From: Selenomonadaceae bacterium
GTDB lineage: Bacteria > Bacillota > Negativicutes > Selenomonadales > Selenomonadaceae
DNA: 22,054 nt
NCBI GenBank assembly: GCA_016280345.1
Contig: JAEEGN010000207.1
Coordinates: 1-22,054 of the forward strand
Reading direction: 5' to 3'
Below the pieces are notes generated by a model. It saw only the letters and a list, made by a program, of their open reading frames with translations, searched no databases and was not told the DNA's origin. Numbering within the stretch: position 1 is the stretch's first letter; each line of letters starts with the position of its first letter. Positions 1 through 7,737 of the stretch are shown here, one piece after another. Both the position numbers and the translations under genes were made by a program.

Positions 1-2041
1 TCACGCGGATACGGATCTGGTCCGCCGACACCGACTCCACCGTCCCGGCCCGCTTGGCCAGCACCATGACGCCGGAGTCGCAGGCGGCCTTGTACTCCAT
101 GCCCGTCCCCACCAGCGGGGCCTGGGTGCGCAGGAGCGGCACCGCCTGGCGCTGCATGTTGGCGCCCATTAAGGCGCGGTTGGCGTCGTCGTTCTCCAGG
201 AACGGGATCATCGCCGTGGCGATGGAAACCACCTGCTTCAGCGACACGTCGATATAGTCCACACGGTCCCGGTGTACCAGCACCGTTTCCTCGTGGTGGC
301 GGGCCGTGACGCGCTCGTTCACGAACCAGCCGTTCTCGTCCAGCGGCTCGTTGGCCTGGGCGATGATGATGTTGTCTTCCTCGTCGGCCGTCAGGTAGCG
401 GACCTCGTCCGTTACCCGCTTCTTCACCTTGTCGACCTTGCGGTACGGCGTCTCCATGAACCCGAACTGGTTGATCCGGGCGTAGTTGGACAGCGAACCG
501 ATGAGGCCGATGTTCGGACCTTCCGGCGTTTCAATCGGACACATACGGCCGTAATGGGAGTTATGCACGTCGCGGACCTCGAAGCCCGCCCGCTCCCGGG
601 AAAGGCCGCCCGGGCCCAGGGCCGACAGGCGTCGCTTGTGGGTAAGCTCCGACAGGGGGTTGTGCTGATCCATGAACTGGGAAAGCTGCGAGGAGCCGAA
701 GAACTCCTTGATCGCCGCCACCACCGGCCGGATATTGATGAGCGCCTGGGGCGTGATGACGTCCACGTCCTGGATCGACATGCGTTCCCGAACCACCCGC
801 TCCATGCGGGAAAGGCCGATGCGGAACTGGTTCTGCATCAGCTCGCCCACCGAGCGCACCCGGCGGTTGCCCAGATGGTCGATATCGTCGGTACGGCCCA
901 CGCCGTCCACCAGATTCAGGAGATAGCTGATGGAAGCCAGGATATCGTTGCGGGTAATCGTGCGGTAATTGTAGGCCAGCGTCGGCGAACAGATGAGCTT
1001 CAGCCGCTTCGCTTCGCCCTCTTCATCCTTCACCCGGATGTAGAGGACCACCGCCTCCCCCTCCGGGAACAGCGCCGCCTCGTCCTCCGCCGTGATCTTG
1101 TCCAGCATCAGCTCGTCGATGACCTCGCCCGCCGGCAGGACGATCTCCCCCGTCTCCCTGTTGACCAGGGGCTCTTCCAGGATATGGCCCAGGATGCGCC
1201 GCTTCCAGCCGAGCTTCTTCGTCAGCTTGTAGCGCCCCACCGTCGCCAGGTCATAGCGTCGGGGATCGAAGAAGTAATTGTCCAGCAGCTGCTGGGCGTT
1301 CTCCGCCACCGGCGGCTCACCGGGACGCAGGCGCCGATAGATCTCCTTCAGCGCCTCTTCCTTCGTGGGCATGCTGTCGCGCTCCAACGTCGACCGGATC
1401 ATCGGATGATGGTCGAAGATTTCCTCGATTTCCTCGTTGGATTCATAGCCCAGCGCCCGGATCAGGATCGTCACCGGAATCTTGCGATTGCGGTCGATGC
1501 GCACCGACAGAACGTCGTTCACGTCCGTCTCCAGCTCGATCCACGCCCCCCGGTTCGGGATCAGCGTAGAATTGTAGAGCTTCTTGCCCGAGGAATCAAT
1601 CGTTTCCATATAATATGCGCCCGGCGAACGCACCAACTGGCTTACGATGACGCGCTCGGCGCCGTTGATGATGAAGGTGCCCGTTTCCGTCATCAGCGGG
1701 AAATCCCCCATGAAGACGTCCTGCTCCTTGATTTCGCCGGTCTCCTTGTTCAGGAGCTGCACCTTGACCCGGAGCGGCGCGTTGTAGGTAACGTCCCGCT
1801 CTTTGCACTCATCGAGCGGGTACTTCGGCTTCCCGAGGGAAAACTCGCCGAAGGAAAGGACCAGATTGCCCGCGAAATCCTGAATGGGCGAGATATCGTT
1901 GAATATCTCGTTGAGCCCTTCCCTCATGAACCAGTCATAGGAATTGCGCTGGATATCCAGCAAATGCGGCATCTCCATGACTTCTTTGATCTTGGCGTAA
2001 CTATACCTTGTTCTTTTTCCCACCGGCACAGGATTAAACAT
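1..2041 (-). CDS. rpoB: DNA-directed RNA polymerase subunit beta, N-terminal part (cut by window edge)
   Basis: Catalytic beta subunit of RNA polymerase. The minus strand translates from ATG at 2041-2039 as MFNPVPVGKRTRYSYAKI and stays open for 680 codons to the left edge. Bacillota RpoB is usually about 1,150-1,250 residues, so a little over half is visible. The rifampicin-binding cluster lies near 600-710: it reads FFGSSQLSQFMDQHNPLSEL, then THKRRLSALGPGG. The Asp, His and Ser positions most often changed in resistant strains have the sensitive-type residues. Just after it, RDVHNSHYGRMCPIETPEGP is the conserved active-centre region. The start has an AAGGAG Shine-Dalgarno about 9 nt upstream. 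The gene directly upstream is a divergent glycosyltransferase, so the usual rplJ-rplL neighbours are not adjacent. Identification is certain; rpoC presumably follows outside the window. Confidence 0.98.
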   Translation of the reverse strand, partial: MFNPVPVGKRTRYSYAKIKEVMEMPHLLDIQRNSYDWFMREGLNEIFNDISPIQDFAGNLVLSFGEFSLGKPKYPLDECKERDVTYNAPLRVKVQLLNKETGEIKEQDVFMGDFPLMTETGTFIINGAERVIVSQLVRSPGAYYMETIDSSGKKLYNSTLIPNRGAWIELETDVNDVLSVRIDRNRKIPVTILIRALGYESNEEIEEIFDHHPMIRSTLERDSMPTKEEALKEIYRRLRPGEPPVAENAQQLLDNYFFDPRRYDLATVGRYKLTKKLGWKRRILGHILEEPLVNRETGEIVLPAGEVIDELMLDKITAEDEAALFPEGEAVVLYIRVKDEEGEAKRLKLICSPTLAYNYRTITRNDILASISYLLNLVDGVGRTDDIDHLGNRRVRSVGELMQNQFRIGLSRMERVVRERMSIQDVDVITPQALINIRPVVAAIKEFFGSSQLSQFMDQHNPLSELTHKRRLSALGPGGLSRERAGFEVRDVHNSHYGRMCPIETPEGPNIGLIGSLSNYARINQFGFMETPYRKVDKVKKRVTDEVRYLTADEEDNIIIAQANEPLDENGWFVNERVTARHHEETVLVHRDRVDYIDVSLKQVVSIATAMIPFLENDDANRALMGANMQRQAVPLLRTQAPLVGTGMEYKAACDSGVMVLAKRAGTVESVSADQIRIRV

Positions 2042-2125
2042 CCAACCCGTCACTCCTTAGGCCAAAAATGACAACACGGCGCACGGCAAGCGCGATTGAC
2101 GTGCAAAAAACAGAGAGCAAGAAAA

Positions 2126-2157
2126 GACAAGGCTTACGTCGTTTTTTAAACCTTGTC
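2126..2157 (-). terminator. terminator-like hairpin in the rpoB leader (possible attenuator)
   Basis: Read on the minus strand, GACAAGG (from 2157) pairs with CCTTGTC (ending 2126). After one mismatch there are three more pairs (TTA/TAA) and a loop of about 10 nt. TTTTC follows directly, with a second T-run (TTTTTT) some 16 nt further on. It lies between the predicted rpoB promoter and the rpoB start, about 85 nt before the ATG. The stem is only moderately stable, so it could be an attenuator, an RNA-processing site or chance. No competing antiterminator was worked out. Confidence 0.4.
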
Positions 2158-2278
2158 CCAGATCAGCCCGTATTCCATTCAGGCGCACGATTGCTCCCGG
2201 AAAACCACACGATCATCTCTCGTTTGGCCGCGCAAAAAAGCCGAAATCTTAACCAATAGGATATTTCTGCAATTTAGT

Positions 2279-2307
2279 ATAATAGCATATACGAAAATCG
2301 CTGTCAA
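2279..2307 (-). promoter_or_regulatory. sigma-A promoter for rpoB
   Basis: On the minus strand, TTGACA (2307-2302) and TATTAT (2284-2279) are separated by exactly 17 nt, with a TG one base before the -10. This is a perfect -35, a 5/6 -10 and an extended -10. Transcription would start near 2272, giving a leader of about 230 nt before rpoB. It is the best promoter match in the window. Confidence 0.75.
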
Positions 2308-2310
2308 ATG

Positions 2311-2339
2311 TTTTTTATTAAAATAGGAAATGGTATAAT
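2311..2339 (+). promoter_or_regulatory. extended -10 promoter for the glycosyltransferase operon
   Basis: TGGTATAAT at 2331-2339 is a perfect -10 with the extended TGn element. At 17-nt spacing the -35 position is only a T-tract (TTTTTT, 2311-2316). It faces away from the rpoB promoter, and the two -35 regions are only 3 nt apart. The leader to the start at 2461 is about 115 nt and carries GC-rich hairpins, for example GCCGCG/CGCGGC near 2415-2435. Confidence 0.5.
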
Positions 2340-2460
2340 AGGGACACTTGACGAAACAAAGGGAAATTTCGCGCCGACCCTGCGGCCGCCTTGCGGGCGC
2401 AAGCGAAAAGGCGCCGCGCGGACAACGCGGCCGAGGCAGGGAAAGAAGGGAGGAAGGGGC

Positions 2461-3585
2461 ATGGAAAGGAACGCGCCCGGCATTTGCTGCCTGGCGACAT
2501 CGCCCGGTTGGAACGATTTGCAGCTCACCAAGAACTGCGGCATCGTGCCTTTCCTGTTTCATAAATTGTTCGGGTTCCGGGCGGTGATGGCCGGCGGGCG
2601 GAACGGGGAATATCCCTCGCTGACCCGGTATCTCCCGGGCGTCGTCATGGAATTCATCGAAAACCCTGACGGGCCGGACGTGGTGCGCTACATCGAGACC
2701 CGGGCGGCGGACATCGACCTCCTGGTCCTGCACGGACCCCAGGAATACTACTACGCGGCGCCGCTGACCCGCTACCGGCAGCTCCGCCCCGACGGCAAAG
2801 TCTATCTGGAGCTGGACCCCAACGGCGCCTGGATGGACCAGCTTCCCTGGAACACCCCCGGCTTCCGGGCCTTCCTGGAAAAGACGGACGTCGTCGGCAC
2901 CAGCTGCCGGAAAATGCAGCGGTACCTCGCCGCCAAGTGGCCCTGCCGGGTAGAGTATCTGCCCAACGGTTTCCATGATTTCAGCGGCACCGACCGGCCC
3001 GTGGACTTTTCCGGGAAAGAAGACGTCATCCTGACCGTAGGGCGGATCGGCACGCTGGAAAAGAGGAATTCCCTCCTCCTGGAAACCTTCGCGTCAATCG
3101 CCGACGAGCTGCCCGGCTGGCGGGTGCGGTTCGTCGGTCCGGCGACGCCGGATTTCCAGGCGCTGGCAGCGAAGCTTCTGGCGGCGCGGCCCGATCTGAA
3201 AGACCGGATAGAACTTCCCGGGCCGGTGTATGACAAGAAGGCCCTGTTGCAGGAATACCGGCGGGCAAAGGTGTTCTGCCTGACCTCTTTCAAGGAAGGC
3301 GGAACCCCCAACGTGGTGGCGGAAGCGCTTTTCGGCGGTTGTTATATGATAACCTCCGCCATTGACGGGGCGGAGGACATCGTGGACGAAGGACGCTGCG
3401 GCGACGTTTTCCCCATCGACGACGGGGCGGCGCTGGCCGATACGCTGCGGCGGGCCTGCGGGAACAAGGCCCGTCTGCTCCGGGGCGGCCAGCGAGCCCG
3501 GCAGTACGGCAGCGAAAACTTCGATTTCACGAAAATCGTCCGGCGGTTGTACTATCTTCTATATGGAGAAGGAGGTGCGAAATGA
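2461..3585 (+). CDS. GT4-family glycosyltransferase (GT-B fold)
   Basis: Transfers a sugar from a nucleotide-sugar donor; the acceptor cannot be read from sequence. The 374-residue product starts at the ATG after GGGAGG (2449-2454); the frame is open further upstream but without a comparable ribosome site. The C-terminal half has typical GT4 features: YLPNGF at 167-171 at the domain junction, ILTVGRIGTLEKRN at 190-203, and SFKEGGTPNVVAEALFGG at 276-293, the donor-binding di-glutamate motif. The spacing between the two glutamates (E279 and E288) is one residue longer than the usual EX7E. No signal peptide or TM helix is seen, so it is cytosolic or peripheral. Its stop overlaps the next start (ATGA), so the two genes are probably translationally coupled. 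Likely roles are cell-surface polysaccharide or glycoprotein synthesis, but no other sugar genes are nearby. Confidence 0.85.
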   Translation: MERNAPGICCLATSPGWNDLQLTKNCGIVPFLFHKLFGFRAVMAGGRNGEYPSLTRYLPGVVMEFIENPDGPDVVRYIETRAADIDLLVLHGPQEYYYAAPLTRYRQLRPDGKVYLELDPNGAWMDQLPWNTPGFRAFLEKTDVVGTSCRKMQRYLAAKWPCRVEYLPNGFHDFSGTDRPVDFSGKEDVILTVGRIGTLEKRNSLLLETFASIADELPGWRVRFVGPATPDFQALAAKLLAARPDLKDRIELPGPVYDKKALLQEYRRAKVFCLTSFKEGGTPNVVAEALFGGCYMITSAIDGAEDIVDEGRCGDVFPIDDGAALADTLRRACGNKARLLRGGQRARQYGSENFDFTKIVRRLYYLLYGEGGAK

Positions 3586-4589
3586 GCCGGCTGTTCATCG
3601 ACGGAAGCTGCTGGGCCTTGTCGTTGCCGGAAGGCGGGCGATACGACCTCTGGGATACCGGCGACCTCTTCGCCAATCACAGCGCCGTGGGGCTTTTGGG
3701 GATGCTGGACGAAAACGGCTTCGGAGACGTCGCCCACTCCTTCATGGCCCGTCTGCATGGCGACGTGACCGCGCTGGAAGGCGCGGGGCTGACGCGGCAG
3801 ATCATGCTGCTGCTGACGGTCAGGGCACTCCTGCATAAATACCGTCCTTACCGGATCCTGTACGTCAGCGGTATGCCGAACGCTTCCCTGGCGGAGCGGC
3901 TGGCTGACCGGATCGCGGAATTCCATAAGAAGAACCGCCTGTACTGTCTGACGGATACGGCCGTTCCGCCCGGCCTGACGGAAAAAGCGGCGGTCTGGCA
4001 CACGGATTGGGAAGACGCCCTCCTGCCGCAACGAACCTTCGACGTGATCCTGCTGGAACGCGCCGACCGCATTCCGGCAGCGTTCCTGGAACCGCTGCTG
4101 TTGGGGCTGGCCCCCTTCGGCCTGCTGCTGGCCGAAGCCTCCCCGCCCCTGCTGGCGTCGGCCCTCCGCCAGCGCCTGCCCGAAGCCAGGGCTTTGCCGC
4201 TGACGGACGATTCGCCGCTTTTCATTCACACCATAACGCCGGAAGAATGGCGGGCCAACCAGGCAGACACCGTGGATTATGCCGTGACGAGGCTCAAAGA
4301 GCACATCGCCGCCCTGATGGCCTCGATCGCCCCGCCGGCGGAGAAATCCCTGCCCAGCCGTGATTACCTGGCGGCCGCGGCCGAGATCGAGGACTCCGTC
4401 CTCGCGATTTACGGAACGCTGACCAGCGTCGATATCAAGTATCTGGCCAACCGTCTGAAGGAAGCCGCCATCGACGCCCATCTGGGCATCGGCACCGCCG
4501 AAAAGGCGGGAACCGCCTGGACAAAGCTGGACGAGGAAATGCGCCGGTACGAGGACTTCCCCGCCAGCGACGGCACGCCGTTCCGCTGA
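3582..4589 (+). CDS. hypothetical protein with Rossmann/methyltransferase-like features
   Basis: Not recognised as a named family. The 335-residue protein begins MSRLFIDGSCWALSLPEGG after AAGGAGGTG, and its ATG overlaps the glycosyltransferase stop by 4 nt. Two segments resemble core strands of a class I SAM-dependent methyltransferase: YRILYVSGMPNASLAERLAD (about 87-106) and FDVILLERADRIPAAFLEP (about 150-168) followed by a hydrophobic strand. The glycine-rich GxGxG loop is missing, which suggests a degenerate fold or a different Rossmann protein. The last third is helical and charged. There is no signal peptide. Coupling to a glycosyltransferase suggests a shared pathway, for example modification of the same glycan or glycosylated protein. 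Function unknown. Confidence 0.75.
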   Translation: MSRLFIDGSCWALSLPEGGRYDLWDTGDLFANHSAVGLLGMLDENGFGDVAHSFMARLHGDVTALEGAGLTRQIMLLLTVRALLHKYRPYRILYVSGMPNASLAERLADRIAEFHKKNRLYCLTDTAVPPGLTEKAAVWHTDWEDALLPQRTFDVILLERADRIPAAFLEPLLLGLAPFGLLLAEASPPLLASALRQRLPEARALPLTDDSPLFIHTITPEEWRANQADTVDYAVTRLKEHIAALMASIAPPAEKSLPSRDYLAAAAEIEDSVLAIYGTLTSVDIKYLANRLKEAAIDAHLGIGTAEKAGTAWTKLDEEMRRYEDFPASDGTPFR

Positions 4590-4650
4590 GAAAGCGCCGG
4601 CATCAGCCAGCCGGAAGATGAACAAAAAGCTTTTTTGAAAAGAACAGGTA

Positions 4651-4659
4651 TGATATACT
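4651..4659 (+). promoter_or_regulatory. extended -10 element upstream of the alkyltransferase gene
   Basis: TGATATACT is an extended -10 (5/6 for TATAAT), with a T-tract at the -35 position 17 nt upstream. This is the same layout as the promoter at 2311-2339. A second perfect TATAAT at 4666-4671 lacks a -35. The leader to the GTG at 4788 is about 120 nt and holds a 7-bp hairpin (4712-4718 with 4723-4729). Confidence 0.35.
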
Positions 4660-4787
4660 GTTGTTTATAATGGCAAAAGCTGAGCGCCGTATGAAACGGG
4701 CCGCCACGGGAGCGGAGCGTCTGCTCCGCCGCCTCGGTGGACGTCGCGCATTGAGGCCGCGGCGCGGCAGGGAAAACGGAGGTCGGC

Positions 4788-5351
4788 GTGGAATACGTCA
4801 GCGATTACGAGTCTCCCCTGGGCCGCGTTTGGCTCGCGGGCAGCGAAGCGGAACTCACGGGGCTCTGGTTCGAAGGGCAGCGCTTCCTTGACGCCACCCG
4901 TATCGCCGCCGGGACCCCGGGCGAATCCGCCGCCATCCGGGCGGCGAAAGCGTGGCTCGACCGCTACTTCGCCGGTGCTGATCCGGGAAAAGTCCCGCCG
5001 CTCCGCTATTCGGCCAGTGCCTTTCGCCAGGCGGTCTGGGCGGCGCTCCGGGAAATTCCCTACGGCCGGACCGTGACTTACGGCGCGCTGGCCGCGCGGG
5101 CGGCGGCTCGGCTCGGCGTTCCCCGGCTTTCCGCCCGGGCGGTGGGGGGTGCCGTGGGGCATAACCCCATCGCCATCCTCATTCCCTGCCACCGGGTCAT
5201 CGGCGCCGACGGCAGTCTTACCGGCTACGCCGGCGGCATCGGGCGAAAAGCCCGGCTCCTGGCCCTCGAGGGCGCCCGCGACGGAAACCGCCCGCCCCTT
5301 CCGGGCACTACCGGGCGCAGGGGCAAAAACGCCGGCGCGGTCAATCTGTAA
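4788..5351 (+). CDS. ogt: methylated-DNA--[protein]-cysteine S-methyltransferase (Ogt/MGMT)
   Basis: Suicide DNA-repair protein that moves the alkyl group from O6-alkylguanine to its own cysteine. The 187-residue protein has the family signature IPCHRVIG at 132-139, with Cys134 as acceptor. The helix-turn-helix DNA-binding segment FRQAVWAALREIPYGRTVTYG (79-99) is present, as is RAVGGAVGHNPIAILIP (117-133). The N-terminal 70 residues match the variable Ogt lid domain. The start is GTG with GGAGG five bases upstream. The tail after about residue 165 (DGNRPPLPGTTGRRGKN) is a non-conserved extension. The MFS exporter gene follows after 32 nt with no terminator between, so they are probably co-transcribed. 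It lacks the AdaA half, so it is unlikely to be the adaptive-response regulator. Confidence 0.93.
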   Translation: MEYVSDYESPLGRVWLAGSEAELTGLWFEGQRFLDATRIAAGTPGESAAIRAAKAWLDRYFAGADPGKVPPLRYSASAFRQAVWAALREIPYGRTVTYGALAARAAARLGVPRLSARAVGGAVGHNPIAILIPCHRVIGADGSLTGYAGGIGRKARLLALEGARDGNRPPLPGTTGRRGKNAGAVNL

Positions 5352-5383
5352 GCCGTAACGCGAACGTCAAAGAAGGTGCCGTC

Positions 5384-6547
5384 ATGAGAAAAACCGATCC
5401 GGCCATCTATTTCTTCGCCCTCGGCCATCTCTGCGTCGATTGGGCCCAGGGCGCGATCCCGGCGCTTTTGCCTTACTTCATCGAGCACTTCGGTCTCTCC
5501 TATCAGGAGGCGGCTTCCCTGGTCTTTGCCAACGTTCTCCTGTCCTCGCTGCTCCAGCCGTTTTTCGGCTATTATTCCGACAAAGTCTCCCTGCCCTGGT
5601 TCATCCCGCTGGGGCCGGTTTTCTGCGGTCTCAGTATCTCTCTGATCGGCTTTTCCGCCTCCTACGGGGCGCTCTTCATTGCCGCCATGCTCTGCGGCGT
5701 GGGCAGCGCTCTCTTTCACCCGGAAGCGGCGCTCCTGGCAGGGCGCCTTGCCGGCGGGCGCAAGGGGCAGGCGCTCTCGACCTTCTCCGTGGGCGGCAAC
5801 GCCGGTTTTGCCATAGGCCCCGTCGTCGCGGGCTTCTGCGCCTATACGCTGAGTATCCACTCCCTGCTTCTCTTCGGCATTGTAAACGCCTTGGCCGCCA
5901 TCCTCATCGCCCACCACCTGCCCGCAGCCATCGCCCGGGCCGGCCGGGCAGCGCGACCGGCAATGGCCGGCGGCGCCGTTCTCCGCCAGCGGAACGACTG
6001 GCGTTCTTTCGGCAAGCTCTCCGTCACCATCCTGGCCCGGTCGCTGGGCTTCACGTTGAGCAATACCTTCATCCCGCTTTTTTGGATCAGCGTATTAGCG
6101 GCCACGCCCCGGCAGGGAACCGTGGCCCTCTCGGCGCTCTTCGTGATGGGCGCCTGTTTCACTTACATCGGCGGCCTGATTGCCGACCGGATTGGCTTCG
6201 TACTGGTGCTGCGGGCCTCGTTCCTGGTGATGATCCCGGCCATGTTCTGCCTGTTCCACAGCACCAGCCTGACGACGGCCAGCCTGCTCCTCCTCCCGGC
6301 GGCGGTGGCGATTTTCCTGCCTTACAGCCCCATCGTGGTCCTGGGGCAGAAATACCTGGGCCGGAACGCCGGCTTCGCCTCCGGTATCACCCTGGGCCTC
6401 AGCACCACCATCGGCGGCATCTTCGCGCCCGTCGTCGGCTGGGCCGCCGACCGCTGGGGGCTGACGAACGCGCTGGAAATCCTCTGGATTGCCGGAGTCG
6501 CCGGCGCCATCGCCGCCTTCCTGCTGAAGGAGCCCCGGGAAGCCTGA
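5384..6547 (+). CDS. MFS transporter, Fsr (fosmidomycin resistance) type
   Basis: Inner-membrane exporter of the major facilitator superfamily. The 387-residue hydrophobic protein can be divided into about 12 TM helices in two six-helix halves, split by a charged loop near 185-210 (RAGRAARPAMAGG). The N-terminal FALGHLCVDWAQGAIPALLP and the following GLSYQEAASL are typical of Fsr-like proteins. GYYSDKVSLPW (about 62-72) and GLIADRIGF in the second half are the MFS loop 2-3 type motifs. RBS GAAGGTG precedes the ATG by 5 nt. Fsr of E. coli exports fosmidomycin, but in most species the natural substrate is unknown, so the substrate here is open. It lies behind ogt in the same probable transcript. 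Confidence 0.85.
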   Translation: MRKTDPAIYFFALGHLCVDWAQGAIPALLPYFIEHFGLSYQEAASLVFANVLLSSLLQPFFGYYSDKVSLPWFIPLGPVFCGLSISLIGFSASYGALFIAAMLCGVGSALFHPEAALLAGRLAGGRKGQALSTFSVGGNAGFAIGPVVAGFCAYTLSIHSLLLFGIVNALAAILIAHHLPAAIARAGRAARPAMAGGAVLRQRNDWRSFGKLSVTILARSLGFTLSNTFIPLFWISVLAATPRQGTVALSALFVMGACFTYIGGLIADRIGFVLVLRASFLVMIPAMFCLFHSTSLTTASLLLLPAAVAIFLPYSPIVVLGQKYLGRNAGFASGITLGLSTTIGGIFAPVVGWAADRWGLTNALEILWIAGVAGAIAAFLLKEPREA

Positions 6548-6561
6548 AGGCCGGCCGGGAC

Positions 6562-6575
6562 CATGTAACCACATG
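6562..6575. promoter_or_regulatory. 14-bp palindrome upstream of recA (candidate operator)
   Basis: CATGT-AACC-ACATG is a perfect inverted repeat 70-84 nt before the recA start. It matches neither the Bacillus-type LexA box (CGAAC-N4-GTTCG) nor the E. coli type (CTG-N10-CAG). Weak promoter-like elements follow: TTGCGA at 6579-6584 and TATGAT at 6599-6604, with suboptimal spacing. A 6-bp hairpin (6609-6614 with 6620-6625) lies just before the ribosome-binding site. Confidence 0.3.
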
Positions 6576-6645
6576 AAATTGCGATACCATTGAAAAAATA
6601 TGATACAGGGCGGGCAGCACCCGCCGGAAAGGGGTTCAAACAGAG

Positions 6646-7737
6646 ATGGACAAGAAAGAGGCGCTGGAGCGCGCATTGAAGGACATCGAGAAGGAGTTCG
6701 GCAAGGGGGCTATCATGCGCCTCGGCGAAGCCACGGCCAACATGAACGTGGAGGTCATCCCGACGGGTATCCTGCCGCTGGACATCGCCCTCGGCGTCGG
6801 CGGCCTGCCCCGGGGGCGCATCATCGAGGTCTATGGACCGGAGTCCTCGGGCAAGACGACGGTGACGCTCCACATGATCGCCGAGGCGCAGCGGCGCGGC
6901 GGACTCGCGGCCTTCATCGACGCCGAACACGCCCTCGACCCGGTGTACGCGAAAAAGCTCGGCGTCGATACCGACAACCTGCTGATCTCCCAGCCGGACA
7001 CCGGCGAGCAGGCGCTGGAAATCGTCGAGGCCCTGGTGCGCAGCGGCGCCATTGACATGATCGTAGTGGACTCGGTGGCGGCACTGGTGCCGAAGGACGA
7101 GATTGAAGGCGACATGGGCGCCTCCCACGTAGGCCTGCAGGCGCGGCTCATGAGCCAGGCCATGCGCAAACTCACCGGCTTCATCTCGAAATCCAAATCC
7201 ATCGCCATCTTCATCAACCAAATCCGCGAGAAGGTCGGCGTGACCTACGGCAACCCCGAGGTCACCACCGGCGGCCGGGCACTGAAATTCTACTCCACCA
7301 TCCGAGTTGAAGTCCGCAAGGGCGAAGCCTTAAAGCAGGGAACCGACGTCATCGGCAACCACGCCAAGGTCAAGGTGGTCAAGAACAAGGTCGCGCCGCC
7401 CTTCAAGACCTGCGAATTCGACATCATGTTCGGCGAGGGCGTTTCCCGCGAGGGCTGCGTCATCGACATGGCGACGGACTTCGACATCATGAACAAGAGC
7501 GGTTCCTGGTACGCCTATAACGGCAACCGTCTGGGCCAGGGCCGGGAAACGGTGAAGGACCTGCTGAAGACGCAGCCGGCGCTCTATGAGGAGCTGGCGG
7601 AAAAGGTACTGGCGAAAGTCAGGGAAAAAGCTACGGAAGAGGAAAAGAAGGCGGACGCCAAGCTGGCGGCGGCAACCGCCAAGGCAGAAAAGGCGGCGGC
7701 CAAAGCCGCGGCGAAGGATGAAGCGGGCAACGCCTAA
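6646..7737 (+). CDS. recA: recombinase RecA
   Basis: ATP-dependent strand-exchange protein and co-protease for LexA self-cleavage. The 363-residue product has Walker A GPESSGKT at 64-71 and a Walker B strand in the MIVVDSVAALVPK segment. The L1 region GDMGASHVGLQARLMSQAMR, the L2 region with FINQIREKVGVTYGNPEVTTGGRALKF-like sequence, and the conserved CEFDIMFGEG are all present. The start at 6646 fits the family N-terminus MDKKEALERALKDIEKEFGKG, with GGAAAGGGG upstream. The C-terminal tail is rich in Lys and Ala (ATAKAEKAAAKAAAKDEAGNA region) rather than the mainly acidic tail of E. coli RecA. recX starts inside the recA 3' end. Confidence 0.98.
   Translation: MDKKEALERALKDIEKEFGKGAIMRLGEATANMNVEVIPTGILPLDIALGVGGLPRGRIIEVYGPESSGKTTVTLHMIAEAQRRGGLAAFIDAEHALDPVYAKKLGVDTDNLLISQPDTGEQALEIVEALVRSGAIDMIVVDSVAALVPKDEIEGDMGASHVGLQARLMSQAMRKLTGFISKSKSIAIFINQIREKVGVTYGNPEVTTGGRALKFYSTIRVEVRKGEALKQGTDVIGNHAKVKVVKNKVAPPFKTCEFDIMFGEGVSREGCVIDMATDFDIMNKSGSWYAYNGNRLGQGRETVKDLLKTQPALYEELAEKVLAKVREKATEEEKKADAKLAAATAKAEKAAAKAAAKDEAGNA

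Noticed and set aside
272..2071. 599-codon open frame on the plus strand
   Set aside because: It is the antisense shadow of rpoB, whose minus-strand product is unmistakable; GC-rich coding DNA commonly leaves such long open frames.
4597..4636. Possible terminator after the 335-residue gene
   Set aside because: The CCGGC/GCCGG stem is only 5 bp and the T-run is about 16 nt away inside an AAAAAGCTTTTTT palindrome, so it does not form a proper hairpin plus U-tract.
7586..7717. Upstream extension of recX
   Set aside because: The extra 44 residues are an Arg/Lys-rich out-of-frame reading of the RecA tail, without family support.
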